Below, in pieces: positions 50,821 to 58,398 of a stretch of DNA of 58,398 nucleotides. Numbering within the stretch: the stretch's first letter is position 1; the number at the start of each line of letters is the position of its first letter. Location: positions 94,206-152,603 of the forward strand of contig NZ_FOQK01000005.1 in assembly GCF_900113715.1 (NCBI RefSeq), written 5' to 3'. Under the pieces are notes generated by a model. The model was not told where the DNA came from. It saw only the letters and a program-made list of their open reading frames with translations, and did no database searches. Position numbers and translations under genes: made by a program. This stretch comes from Pseudoselenomonas ruminantium. Lineage in GTDB: Bacteria > Bacillota > Negativicutes > Selenomonadales > Selenomonadaceae.

Positions 50821-52425
50821 TCAGTAGTTGAACTTAGCCTCAAACATGCGATGCCACGGCAGCGTGACCCGAAGGTTTTCCAAAGCAGCATAGGGAGGCA
50901 GGTTCTTGACCGCAAACTCGCGCATCAGCGTATTGATGCGGTTCACGATGCCCGTCTCATAGCTTCCCATATTGCTGTATACATCCCAGCGGCGGAAGCC
51001 GGCGATGCTGGCCGCCATCTTTGTGCGGACGTTGGCCTGATAGCCCCAGTCATCCAGATAACGTTTGGTCAGCAGGTTGTCACAGGCATCATCCGGCATC
51101 CGGCCCGAAAGGAGCCCCGTCGCGATGACAAAGCCCGTGCTGTTCGTCGGCGTATTCCAGCCCGCATAGGCACGGATCTTATAGAGGAGGCCGCCAGCCT
51201 GCAGGGATTTGAGCAGCGCGTTATCGGCACCATTGGCAAAGGCAATGTCTGCAATGCCCACAACCTTGCCCGCAGCTACATAATCGTTGACCTGCTGCGT
51301 GAAATACTTCGTGGTGCCGCGATCCACACCATTGTTGGCCAGATTCCCCTTGGCCGCCGTCACAAGGTTCGCCTCACCGGTACGTCCATCCTCATTCGTA
51401 TTGACCAGCAGCACGAAATCTGCGCGCTCCGGCGTATTCACGACCAGACCGCCAGCTGTGCGCACCGAAGCGCGGATGGTAGCATCGATGCGCGTGTCCG
51501 AATACCCCGGCACCGTATCCGCACCTTTGCCCTTGTTGTACTGGACATAGATGAACGGGATCTCCTTCTCCGCATCATTGACTGCGCGGCTGAGCAGCAG
51601 CGCGCCAAACTCATCGATACCAGCCAGCACCTGATAGCGCGTATCTGGCAGCCCTTTACCGTAATCCTCCAGCAGAAGGCCTTCGTGGTGGGTCTGCGAA
51701 TATGGCGCGTTGTCATCCTTGCCGACTACCAGATAATCGATGACACCTTGACGTGTCAGATCGACCAGCTGCTCGCTGACCTTGACGTTCTTGGCACGGC
51801 GCGCGCGCCAATCCTGCCAGACTTCCTGCGGCACGGCCTGCTCATGCTGCGCCATGGCCTGCTCCTCTTCTGCAGTGAGCCCCTGCAGCGACTTCTTATC
51901 AGCCAGAGCCGAGTACTGGAAGATATCCGCACCATACGGCTGATAATATGCTGGCTCCGCATTGCCCGAATACATGCCGCTCTTCGGCGTGCGCATGATG
52001 GAATCAAACACATAGAGCTTGAGACGCGGATTCTCCTGCCGCAGCTGGGCAAATTCCTGCACACGCGCGGCCAGCGTCTGTTCCTCAAGCTCATGCTTCC
52101 GCGACGGCACCAGGCCGCCATAGACCATCGAGTCTGAGGAGAACATGGCGGCATCAGCGCCGCGGACATTCTCCTTCGCCCACTGCCAAAGCTTATCCGG
52201 ATCGCCTGGCTTATCCACGCCACCGCTCAAGAGCTCCTGAGGCGGTATGACAACCTCATAGCCCGCAGCCCGTGCGACATCAGCCGTATCCTCACAGGAA
52301 ATCGGCCGGTTGTCGTGGGGGATGAAAACGAGCCGCCCCTTGCCAGCAGCCGCAGCGCCGCTCAGTGAACAAGCCTGCAGCGCCGTGATGAGCAGTCCGC
52401 TCAGCATCATAGCCTTGATTTTCAT
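50821..52425 (-). CDS. DUF4127 family exported protein
   Basis: The 534-residue protein starts with a signal sequence containing ITALQACSLSG, which may be a lipobox. The mature part has GRLVFIPHDNRPISCEDTAD, SSDSMVYGGLVPSRKHE, VGKDDNAPYSQTHHEG and IADIAFANGADNAL, characteristic of DUF4127, a family without a known activity (the conserved Asp/His/Asn residues suggest a metal-dependent hydrolase; inference). ATG at 52425 follows AGGGAGTG. It has its own convergent terminator and stands alone. Confidence 0.85.
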   Translation of the reverse strand: MKIKAMMLSGLLITALQACSLSGAAAAGKGRLVFIPHDNRPISCEDTADVARAAGYEVVIPPQELLSGGVDKPGDPDKLWQWAKENVRGADAAMFSSDSMVYGGLVPSRKHELEEQTLAARVQEFAQLRQENPRLKLYVFDSIMRTPKSGMYSGNAEPAYYQPYGADIFQYSALADKKSLQGLTAEEEQAMAQHEQAVPQEVWQDWRARRAKNVKVSEQLVDLTRQGVIDYLVVGKDDNAPYSQTHHEGLLLEDYGKGLPDTRYQVLAGIDEFGALLLSRAVNDAEKEIPFIYVQYNKGKGADTVPGYSDTRIDATIRASVRTAGGLVVNTPERADFVLLVNTNEDGRTGEANLVTAAKGNLANNGVDRGTTKYFTQQVNDYVAAGKVVGIADIAFANGADNALLKSLQAGGLLYKIRAYAGWNTPTNSTGFVIATGLLSGRMPDDACDNLLTKRYLDDWGYQANVRTKMAASIAGFRRWDVYSNMGSYETGIVNRINTLMREFAVKNLPPYAALENLRVTLPWHRMFEAKFNY

Positions 52426-52488
52426 CGAATCACTCCCTTTTCTATCCATACTATTCTTATTATACAGCAAAAATTTTAAAAATACCTA

Positions 52489-52518
52489 AAAAAGAGGAAC
52501 CTCGCTCAGAGGTTCCTC
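52489..52518 (-). terminator. Terminator of pckA
   Basis: GAGGAACCTC and GAGGTTCCTC form a perfect 10-bp stem around GCTCA, followed on the minus strand by TTTTTT. Confidence 0.9.
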
Positions 52519-52553
52519 CCATAGGTGAAGATATATCCGTGTCAGCGAATGAA

Positions 52554-54170
52554 TCAGAGCTGCGGGCCTGCAGCGACAAGAGCCTTGCCTGCTTCGTTCG
52601 TCGTGTATTTATCGAAGTTCTTGATGAACATCGATGCCAGTTCTTTGGCTTTCTTTTCCCACTCAGCCGGATCAGCATACGTGTTTTTCGGATCGAGGAT
52701 GTTCGTATCTACACCCTCAAGCTCCGTCGGGACTTCGAGGCCGAAGAACGGGATCTTCTTCGTCGGTGCATTGGCGATAGCACCGCTATGGATGGCATCA
52801 ATGATACCACGCGTATCCTTGATGGAGATGCGTTTGCCCGTGCCATTCCAGCCCGTGTTGACAAGATATGCTTTCGTGCCATTGGCTTTGACGCGTTTTA
52901 CGAGCTCCTGTGCGTACTTCGTCGGATGGAGTTCGAGGAACGCCTGTCCGAAGCAAGCCGAGAACGTCGGGGTCGGCTCCGTGATGCCGCGCTCCGTACC
53001 AGCAAGTTTTGCCGTGAAACCAGACAGGAAGTAATACTGCATCTGCTCCGGCGTCAGGATGGAAACCGGCGGCAGGACACCAAAGGCATCAGCCGAAAGG
53101 AAGATAACGCTCTTGGCAGCCGGTGCAGCGCTGCGATCGTTGACAAAGCCTTTGACCGTTCCTTTGATATGGTCGATAGGATACGATACACGCGTGTTCT
53201 CCGTGATGCTCTTATCCGCAAAGTCAATCTTGCCTTTTTCGTCAAGGACAACGTTCTCAAGCAGTGCATTGCGCTTGATTGCGCCATAGATGTCCGGCTC
53301 CGACTCCATATCGAGGTTGATGACCTTTGCATAGCAGCCACCCTCGAAGTTGAAGATACCCTCATCGTCCCAGCCGTGCTCATCGTCACCGATCAGCAGG
53401 CGTTTCGGATCCGTGGACAGCGTCGTCTTGCCCGTGCCGGAGAGGCCGAAGAAGATAGCCGTGTTCTTGCCTTCCTTGTCCGTGTTTGCCGAGCAATGCA
53501 TAGCAGCGATGCCCTTGAGCGGCAGGAAGTAGTTCATCATGGAGAACATACCCTTCTTCATCTCACCGCCATACCAGGTGTTGATGATGACCTGCTCGCG
53601 GCTCGTCAGATTGAAGACGACAGCCGTATCGGAATGGAGGCCAAGCTCCTTGAAGTTCTCGACTTTTGCCTTGGAAGCGTTGTAAACCGTGAAGTCCGGC
53701 TTGAAGTTTGCCAGCTCCTCTTCCGTCGGTTTTACGAACATGTTCGTAACAAAGTGAGCCTGCCAAGCAACCTCAACGATGAAGCGTACAGCCATGCGCG
53801 TATCCTTGTTGGCGCCGCAGAAAGCATCGACAACATAGAGCTTCTTGTTGGAGAGCTCTTTCTTGGCGATTTCTTTGCAAGCTTCCCAAGCTTCTTTCGT
53901 CGCACGGTGGTTATCGTTATGATAAGCCTCAGAATCCCACCAAACGGTGTCATGGGAGGTCTCATCATCGACGATGAATTTATCTTTTGGGGAACGGCCC
54001 GTGAAGATACCCGTCTTGACGTTTACTGCACCGAGCTCCGAAATCTGGCCGATTTCAAAACCAGTCAGACCTTCTTTGGTCTCTTCCTCGAACAACGTCT
54101 TATACGAAGGGTTGTGAAGAATTTCCGTCGTGCCCGTGATTCCATACTGAGTAAGATCGATGTTTGCCAT
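52554..54170 (-). CDS. pckA: Phosphoenolpyruvate carboxykinase (ATP)
   Basis: The 538-residue ATP-type PEPCK has [10 protein letters not shown], the kinase loop [15 protein letters not shown], the metal site [15 protein letters not shown], and [11 protein letters not shown]. In rumen-type fermenters it often fixes CO2 towards oxaloacetate and succinate, and in gluconeogenesis it runs the other way. [11 protein letters not shown] at 54170 is the family-like start; an in-frame ATG at 54191 is possible. A strong own promoter and terminator make it monocistronic. Confidence 0.97.
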   Translation of the reverse strand: MANIDLTQYGITGTTEILHNPSYKTLFEEETKEGLTGFEIGQISELGAVNVKTGIFTGRSPKDKFIVDDETSHDTVWWDSEAYHNDNHRATKEAWEACKEIAKKELSNKKLYVVDAFCGANKDTRMAVRFIVEVAWQAHFVTNMFVKPTEEELANFKPDFTVYNASKAKVENFKELGLHSDTAVVFNLTSREQVIINTWYGGEMKKGMFSMMNYFLPLKGIAAMHCSANTDKEGKNTAIFFGLSGTGKTTLSTDPKRLLIGDDEHGWDDEGIFNFEGGCYAKVINLDMESEPDIYGAIKRNALLENVVLDEKGKIDFADKSITENTRVSYPIDHIKGTVKGFVNDRSAAPAAKSVIFLSADAFGVLPPVSILTPEQMQYYFLSGFTAKLAGTERGITEPTPTFSACFGQAFLELHPTKYAQELVKRVKANGTKAYLVNTGWNGTGKRISIKDTRGIIDAIHSGAIANAPTKKIPFFGLEVPTELEGVDTNILDPKNTYADPAEWEKKAKELASMFIKNFDKYTTNEAGKALVAAGPQL

Positions 54171-54248
54171 TTTACATTCAACCTCTTTCATAAAATGTAT
54201 TAACTGTTGATAAGGTTTTCACACTTCACTTTCCTTACCACGAATATT

Positions 54249-54277
54249 ATATTAGCTTATTTTTCCATAAATGTCAA
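54249..54277 (-). promoter_or_regulatory. Promoter of pckA
   Basis: Consensus -35 TTGACA (54272-54277) and -10 TAATAT (54249-54254) with a 17-bp spacer on the minus strand, about 80 bp before the pckA start. Confidence 0.75.
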
Positions 54278-54346
54278 CTATTTGCATGGTAAAATTTTAA
54301 AAATGGCATTTATCGAAATTGTTTGTCAACAAAATAAAACAAACGA

Positions 54347-54384
54347 AAAACGCAGTATGGATTGCTATTGTTCCCACTGCGTTT
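54347..54384 (-). terminator. Terminator of thrC
   Basis: AAACGCAGT pairs with ACTGCGTTT around a 20-nt loop; the minus strand continues TTCGTTTGTTTT. Confidence 0.75.
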
Positions 54385-54404
54385 CTCGTGTTCATATCAT
54401 TCTA

Positions 54405-55892
54405 TCATGCCTCAGCAAAGGCCAGCACTGCCTGGCGCATGCCCTCGCATGCACAGACATCATCATGGCGCTGCGCCTTGGTGCGCAAGGATGCCAAGCC
54501 CTGCGGCGTCGGATCGTCGTTGAGTTCCTGGAGCCTATCCAGCATCGCGAACTCATCAAGGCCTGCAGTATCCACGCCCAGTGCCTCAAGCACACTGCCG
54601 TTGAATTTATACGGACTTGCCGTCGAGGCGATGACCATATAGCGGTCATCCCCCGTCGCCTGCTGATAATTCTCCGCCACCTTCCAAGCCACGGCCGTAT
54701 GCGTATCCGGCACATAATGCTTGTCTTTGTAGACACGGCCGATGAGTTCCTTGGTATCCGCATCGCTTGTCCAGTCCGCCCAGAAGGTCTGCTGGATCTT
54801 CTGCAGCAGCTCTGCGCCGATATCATAGCGGCCCGTTGCCGAGAGCTCCTGCATCCAGCCGGCAACCCTGGCCGTATCGCCAGTCATATGATAGAGCAGA
54901 CGCTCGAGGTTACTCGAAATCAGGATATCCATCGACGGCGTAATCGTCTTGTAGAAATCGCGGTTGCGGTCATAGACACCGGTGCGCAGGAAATCTGTCA
55001 GGACGTTGTTCGCATTCGAGGCACAAATCAGCTTATGGACCGGCAGCCCCATGCACTTGGCATAGAAGCCTGCCAGGATATCGCCGAAGTTGCCTGTCGG
55101 CACCGTGAAGTTGATTTCATCCCCCGCCTCGATCTTGCCTGCCTTGACAAGATCTGCGTAGGCACTGAAATAGTAGACGATCTGCGGCACAAGACGACCC
55201 CAATTGATGGAGTTGGCCGAGGAAAGTTTGACACCTTTCTTCCCGAGCTCCTCGTTGAAGGCCTTGTCGCTGAAGATGCTCTTGACGCCGCTCTGGGCAT
55301 CATCGAAATTGCCGCGTACCGCCGTGACATTGACATTCGCCCCTTCCTGCGTGAGCATCTGGAGCTGCTGGATACGGCTGACACCGCCCTCGGGATAGAA
55401 TACCATGATTTTTATCTGATCGACATCGCAAAACCCCTCAAGCGCTGCCTTCCCCGTATCACCGGAAGTAGCCACAAGAATCAATACCTTATCCTGCTCG
55501 CCAGTCTTCTTGAGGGCCGTGCTCATGAGCTGCGGCAAAAGCTGCAGGGCCATGTCCTTGAACGCACTCGTCGGGCCATGCCAAAGCTCAAGTACGCCAA
55601 GATCGTCGAATATCCTGACTGGAGCGCGCATTGCCGCATCGAATTTATGATTGCCATAAGCCCGCGCAACACAGCCTGCAATCTCATCAGCCGTATAATC
55701 CGTAAGGAACAGTCCCAGCACTTTGGCCGCGCGCTCTTCATAGCTCAGCTCCCCTAGCGATGCGATGAATGCTGCATCAACCTTTGGCATGCTATCGGGC
55801 ACGAACAAGCCGCCATCCGCTGCGAGTCCCTGGATAATGGCCTGCGCCGAGTCAAGTTTCACGCCATTGCCTCTCGTGCTGCTATATTTCAA
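54405..55892 (-). CDS. thrC: Threonine synthase
   Basis: The 495-residue PLP enzyme converts O-phosphohomoserine to threonine. It is the long subfamily, with KYSSTRGNGVKL at the N-terminus, the PLP lysine in TSAFKDMALQLLPQL and the phosphate loop VATSGDTGKAALEGF. TTG at 55892 is preferred: GAGGCGG lies 5 nt before it and the product then begins like other ThrC proteins. The in-frame ATG at 55916 has no ribosome binding site. thrC is divergent from nadE. Confidence 0.95.
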   Translation of the reverse strand: MKYSSTRGNGVKLDSAQAIIQGLAADGGLFVPDSMPKVDAAFIASLGELSYEERAAKVLGLFLTDYTADEIAGCVARAYGNHKFDAAMRAPVRIFDDLGVLELWHGPTSAFKDMALQLLPQLMSTALKKTGEQDKVLILVATSGDTGKAALEGFCDVDQIKIMVFYPEGGVSRIQQLQMLTQEGANVNVTAVRGNFDDAQSGVKSIFSDKAFNEELGKKGVKLSSANSINWGRLVPQIVYYFSAYADLVKAGKIEAGDEINFTVPTGNFGDILAGFYAKCMGLPVHKLICASNANNVLTDFLRTGVYDRNRDFYKTITPSMDILISSNLERLLYHMTGDTARVAGWMQELSATGRYDIGAELLQKIQQTFWADWTSDADTKELIGRVYKDKHYVPDTHTAVAWKVAENYQQATGDDRYMVIASTASPYKFNGSVLEALGVDTAGLDEFAMLDRLQELNDDPTPQGLASLRTKAQRHDDVCACEGMRQAVLAFAEA

Positions 55893-56130
55893 ATCAACCG
55901 CCTCTTTCTTTTCCATACTATTATAAACTGCTCATCTTTTGCGCCTGACATCCGTCAGAAATTGGTTCTAGACTGTATTCGAGGTTTATTATATCATATA
56001 TGAAAGGCGAATCCTATAGAAAATATAAGATTGTCGGCTGAGAAAAAACTTTTTTCTCGATATTTTACATTATATTTTAAAATTACATGATTTATACTGA
56101 GTTATGTAATTATTAAGGAGTGTTTTACCC

Positions 56131-58020
56131 TTGTTGAAAATTGCTATGGGCCAGATGGAAGTCATCCCGGGCCATCCTGACCAGAATACCGCCAAAATCC
56201 TTGCCATGATCGCTGAATCCAAAGAACAAGGCGCCGATATCGTCATCTTCCCTGAAATGGCTGTTCCCGGCTACCTGCTCGGCGACACCTGGGAGCAGTC
56301 CTCGTTCCTCAAGGATTGCGAAAGCTATGGCCAGGATATCATCGCTGCCTCGACGGGCATCACGGTCATCTTCGGCAACATCGCAGTTGACTGGTCAAAA
56401 AAGAACAACGACGGCCGCGTCCGCAAATACAACGCCCTGTTCACAGCACAGGACGGCAAGCTCATCCAGCCTGACAACATGCCGTATCCATACGTCATCA
56501 AGACCCTGATGCCCAACTACCGGGAGTTTGACGATACCCGTCACTTCTTCAGCCTGCAGAAGCTCGCCCGCGAGCTCGGCACCACCCCTGACCAGCTGCT
56601 CTCACCAGTGACGGTCAAAATCAAAGGGCAGCGCTGCCGCATCGGCTGCCTGCTCTGCGAAGATGGCTGGGGCGATAACTACGAGCTGGAACCATTTACG
56701 CTGCTTGGCCGCCACAAGCCTGACTTCTTTGTCAACATCTCGGCCTCGCCCTATACCCTCGGCAAGAACGACAAGCGCAATCGCGTTTTCGGGGCACAGG
56801 CCCAGCAGGCCGGGGTCCCGCTCTTCTATGTCAATGCCATCGGCCTGCAGAACAACGGCAAGACCATCTACACCTTTGACGGGTCAAGTACGGCGTACAA
56901 CGCCCAGGGCCATGTCGTTGCCGTCGCACCAGAATACCAGGAAAACCTGGCCCTTATCGATATGGGGCAGATTGACAAGTCAAAGCCAGTTGACAAGTCA
57001 ACGGAAAAAGACATCGCGCATATCTATCGCGCACTCCACTACGGCGTCAAACGCTTCCTCGAAAACATCCATATGAAAAAAGTCGTCATCGGCATCTCGG
57101 GCGGCATCGACTCAGCGGTCGCCGCTGCCCTCTACGCCAAGATCATCGGCCCTGAGAACCTGCTGCTCGTCAACATGCCGAGTGTCTTCAACTCCGCGAC
57201 CACCAAGGGACTCTCCCAGCAGCTGGCCAACAACCTCGGCTGCCAGTACATGATTGTCCCGATCCAGCAGTCCGTCGACCACACGGTTGACCAGCTCGAG
57301 CACACGCTGATGACATATCTGGCCGACGGCAGCATCAGCAATCTCACCGTTTCTTCGTTTGTCACCGAGAACATCCAGGCGCGCGACCGCAGCGCCCGCG
57401 TGCTCGCAGGTGCCGCAGCAGCCTTCGGCGGCGGCTTTACCTGCAATGCCAACAAAGCCGAAACAACGGTCGGCTACTCAACGCTCTACGGCGACCAGTC
57501 GGGCTTCCTCGCTGCACTGGCTGACCTCTGGAAACATCAGGTCTACGCACTGGCCTACTATATGAACGAAGAAGTCTATGGCCGCGAAGTCGTGCCCCAA
57601 GGCATCATCGACATCGTGCCCAGCGCAGAGCTCTCCAGTGCCCAGAACGTCGACGAGGGCAAGGGCGACCCCATCAAATATCCATACCATGACTATCTGT
57701 TCCGCTCATTCATCGAGCGCTGGGAAAAAGCTGCGCCGCAGGACATCCTCGAATGGTATGCAGCTGGCACCGTCGAAGAAAACCTCGGCTGTGCGCCAGG
57801 CCTCGTCGCCAAGTACTTCCCTACGGCTGCCGATTTCATCGCCGACCTCGAACGCTGGTGGAATCTCTTCTGCGGCATGGCGATCGCCAAGCGCATCCAG
57901 GCACCGCCAATCCTGGCCGTCAGCCGCCGCGCCTATGGCTTCGACCACCGCGAAGCCCAGAACGGCCCCTACTATACGCGCCGCTATCGCGAGCTCAAAG
58001 CGCAGCTGCTTGCTCGCTGA
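56131..58020 (+). CDS. nadE: Glutamine-dependent NAD+ synthetase
   Basis: The 629-residue two-domain enzyme has an N-terminal nitrilase-type glutaminase (FPEMAVPGYL with Glu, KTLMPNYREF, and CLLCEDGW with the nucleophilic Cys) and a C-terminal synthetase with the pyrophosphatase loop GISGGIDSAVAAAL. It amidates deamido-NAD using glutamine. TTG start with AAGGAG. The coding sequence contains four copies of TTGACNNGTCAA. The IS3-family element lies 45 bp after the stop. Confidence 0.96.
   Translation: MLKIAMGQMEVIPGHPDQNTAKILAMIAESKEQGADIVIFPEMAVPGYLLGDTWEQSSFLKDCESYGQDIIAASTGITVIFGNIAVDWSKKNNDGRVRKYNALFTAQDGKLIQPDNMPYPYVIKTLMPNYREFDDTRHFFSLQKLARELGTTPDQLLSPVTVKIKGQRCRIGCLLCEDGWGDNYELEPFTLLGRHKPDFFVNISASPYTLGKNDKRNRVFGAQAQQAGVPLFYVNAIGLQNNGKTIYTFDGSSTAYNAQGHVVAVAPEYQENLALIDMGQIDKSKPVDKSTEKDIAHIYRALHYGVKRFLENIHMKKVVIGISGGIDSAVAAALYAKIIGPENLLLVNMPSVFNSATTKGLSQQLANNLGCQYMIVPIQQSVDHTVDQLEHTLMTYLADGSISNLTVSSFVTENIQARDRSARVLAGAAAAFGGGFTCNANKAETTVGYSTLYGDQSGFLAALADLWKHQVYALAYYMNEEVYGREVVPQGIIDIVPSAELSSAQNVDEGKGDPIKYPYHDYLFRSFIERWEKAAPQDILEWYAAGTVEENLGCAPGLVAKYFPTAADFIADLERWWNLFCGMAIAKRIQAPPILAVSRRAYGFDHREAQNGPYYTRRYRELKAQLLAR
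56387..57001. repeat. Four TTGACNNGTCAA palindromes inside nadE
   Basis: Copies at 56387-56398 (centre TG), 56876-56887 (GG), 56972-56983 (AA) and 56990-57001 (AA). The last two are 18 bp apart. All lie in the same codon phase and encode Asp-x-Ser with TCA serine codons. Confidence 0.75.
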
Positions 58021-58110
58021 CCAGCATGACACAACCGAAAAAGCCACGGGCTTATCCAGCTTGGTGTGCTCCCCGTCAAGTGGACAGGTAAAAAAATAAA
58101 AATATTCATT

Positions 58111-58142
58111 GCTGCTCGCAACTAATGCGAGCAGCTTTTTTC
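58111..58142 (-). terminator. Terminator inside the IS, after the transposase
   Basis: GCTGCTCGCA and TGCGAGCAGC form a perfect 10-bp stem around ACTAA, with TTTTTT on the plus side and an A/T-rich tail on the minus side. It could also block readthrough from nadE. Confidence 0.8.
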
Positions 58143-58398
58143 ATGCAACTCCAACCAGTTTTTCGTGGTACTCACTTGGGGTTCGTATGCCTAAATGACG
58201 CTGTGGTCTGTCATAAGTGTAATATCTTATATATTCCTCAATTGACTCAACCAACTCTTGCCGGGAAGTAAATCTGCGCCTGTAGTACATCTCGCGCTTC
58301 AAGATACCCCAGAAGCCTTCCATGGGGCCATTGTCTAGGCAATGTGCTACACGGGACATGCTTTGTGTCATACCAGCCTGTTCAATTTTGGCGCGGAA
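58141..58398 (-). CDS. IS3-family transposase OrfB, C-terminal part (5' end outside window)
   Basis: The frame is open to the right edge and gives at least 85 residues: FRAKIEQAGMTQSMSRV, CLDNGPMEGFWGILKREMYY with the catalytic Glu region of the DDE integrase core, ELVESIEEYIRYYTYDRP and HLGIRTPSEYHEKL. It is intact as far as seen and does not match the remnant at 22202-22396, so two different IS3-group elements are present. Confidence 0.88.
   Translation of the reverse strand, partial: FRAKIEQAGMTQSMSRVAHCLDNGPMEGFWGILKREMYYRRRFTSRQELVESIEEYIRYYTYDRPQRHLGIRTPSEYHEKLVGVA

Larger units (their letters stand above)
58065..58398 (-). mobile_element. IS3-family element, 3' end only (continues past window)
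   Basis: The presumed right end starts at TGTGCTCCCCGTCAAGTGGA, resembling terminal repeats of the IS150 group. The orfB transposase frame lies inside. The other end and any target duplication are outside the window. Confidence 0.6.

Noticed and set aside
56040-56058. Inverted repeat GAGAAAAAACTTTTTTCTC upstream of nadE as an operator
   Set aside because: It is almost pure A/T apart from its ends, could be chance or a weak terminator, and has no second copy nearby.

Overview
The window comes from a Gram-negative Firmicute, most likely a Selenomonas-like member of the Negativicutes (inference). Low-GC Firmicute markers (mutS2, scpA/scpB, asp23/amaP, ireB-ruvX-DUF1292-mltG-trmR-trhP synteny, the nusB-xseAB-ispA-dxs-tlyA-nadK-argR-recN block) sit beside an outer-membrane two-partner secretion system (TpsB/TpsA). 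Almost all genes lie on the minus strand. Only a HAD phosphatase (about 49.9 kb) and nadE (about 56.1 kb) are on the plus strand.

Layout. Positions 1-5.1 kb: tpsB-tpsA secretion pair; the exoprotein gene runs off the left edge in a PEPTVT repeat tract. 5.1-11.8 kb: CAP-domain protein with a long structured leader, tyrS, PBP1A, mutS2. 11.9-22.45 kb: an AT-rich accessory island. 22.5-28.7 kb: large U32 protein, scpB-scpA, site-2 protease, Nudix hydrolase, small unknowns. 28.7-39.4 kb: recN, argR, nadK, tlyA, dxs, ispA, xseB, xseA, nusB, the Asp23/AmaP envelope-stress set, efp. 39.5-45.6 kb: pepP, aroQ, acylphosphatase, trhP, trmR, mltG, DUF1292, ruvX, ireB. 45.7-58.0 kb: asd, dapB, recG, HAD, DUF4127, pckA, thrC, nadE. 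The 3' end of an IS3-family element lies at the right edge.

The island is the most unusual part. It has no recognisable integrase, relaxase, capsid or tail gene. It carries small relatives of core host replication and division proteins: a DnaA-like AAA+ protein without the DNA-binding domain and without the box VII arginines; a PolC palm-entry fragment with its own ribosome binding site; an FtsZ that ends without the C-terminal linker and tail; and a second, degenerate FtsZ-like protein that has lost the GTP-binding loops. With them are a possible phage-type helicase-loader protein, a WYL regulator, a uracil-DNA-glycosylase-like protein and an HD-domain protein. The ftsZ operon and the loader/dnaA-like operon share a 35-bp promoter/operator design. 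Four island genes are each broken by one lesion (two single-base frameshifts at A runs, two in-frame TAA codons), so the element is decaying, recoded or affected by sequence error. An 11-bp direct repeat flanks it.

A second unexpected signal is the palindrome TTGACNNGTCAA, which recurs in nadE (four copies) and around trmR (three, one with a terminal mismatch), far above chance for a 58-kb window.
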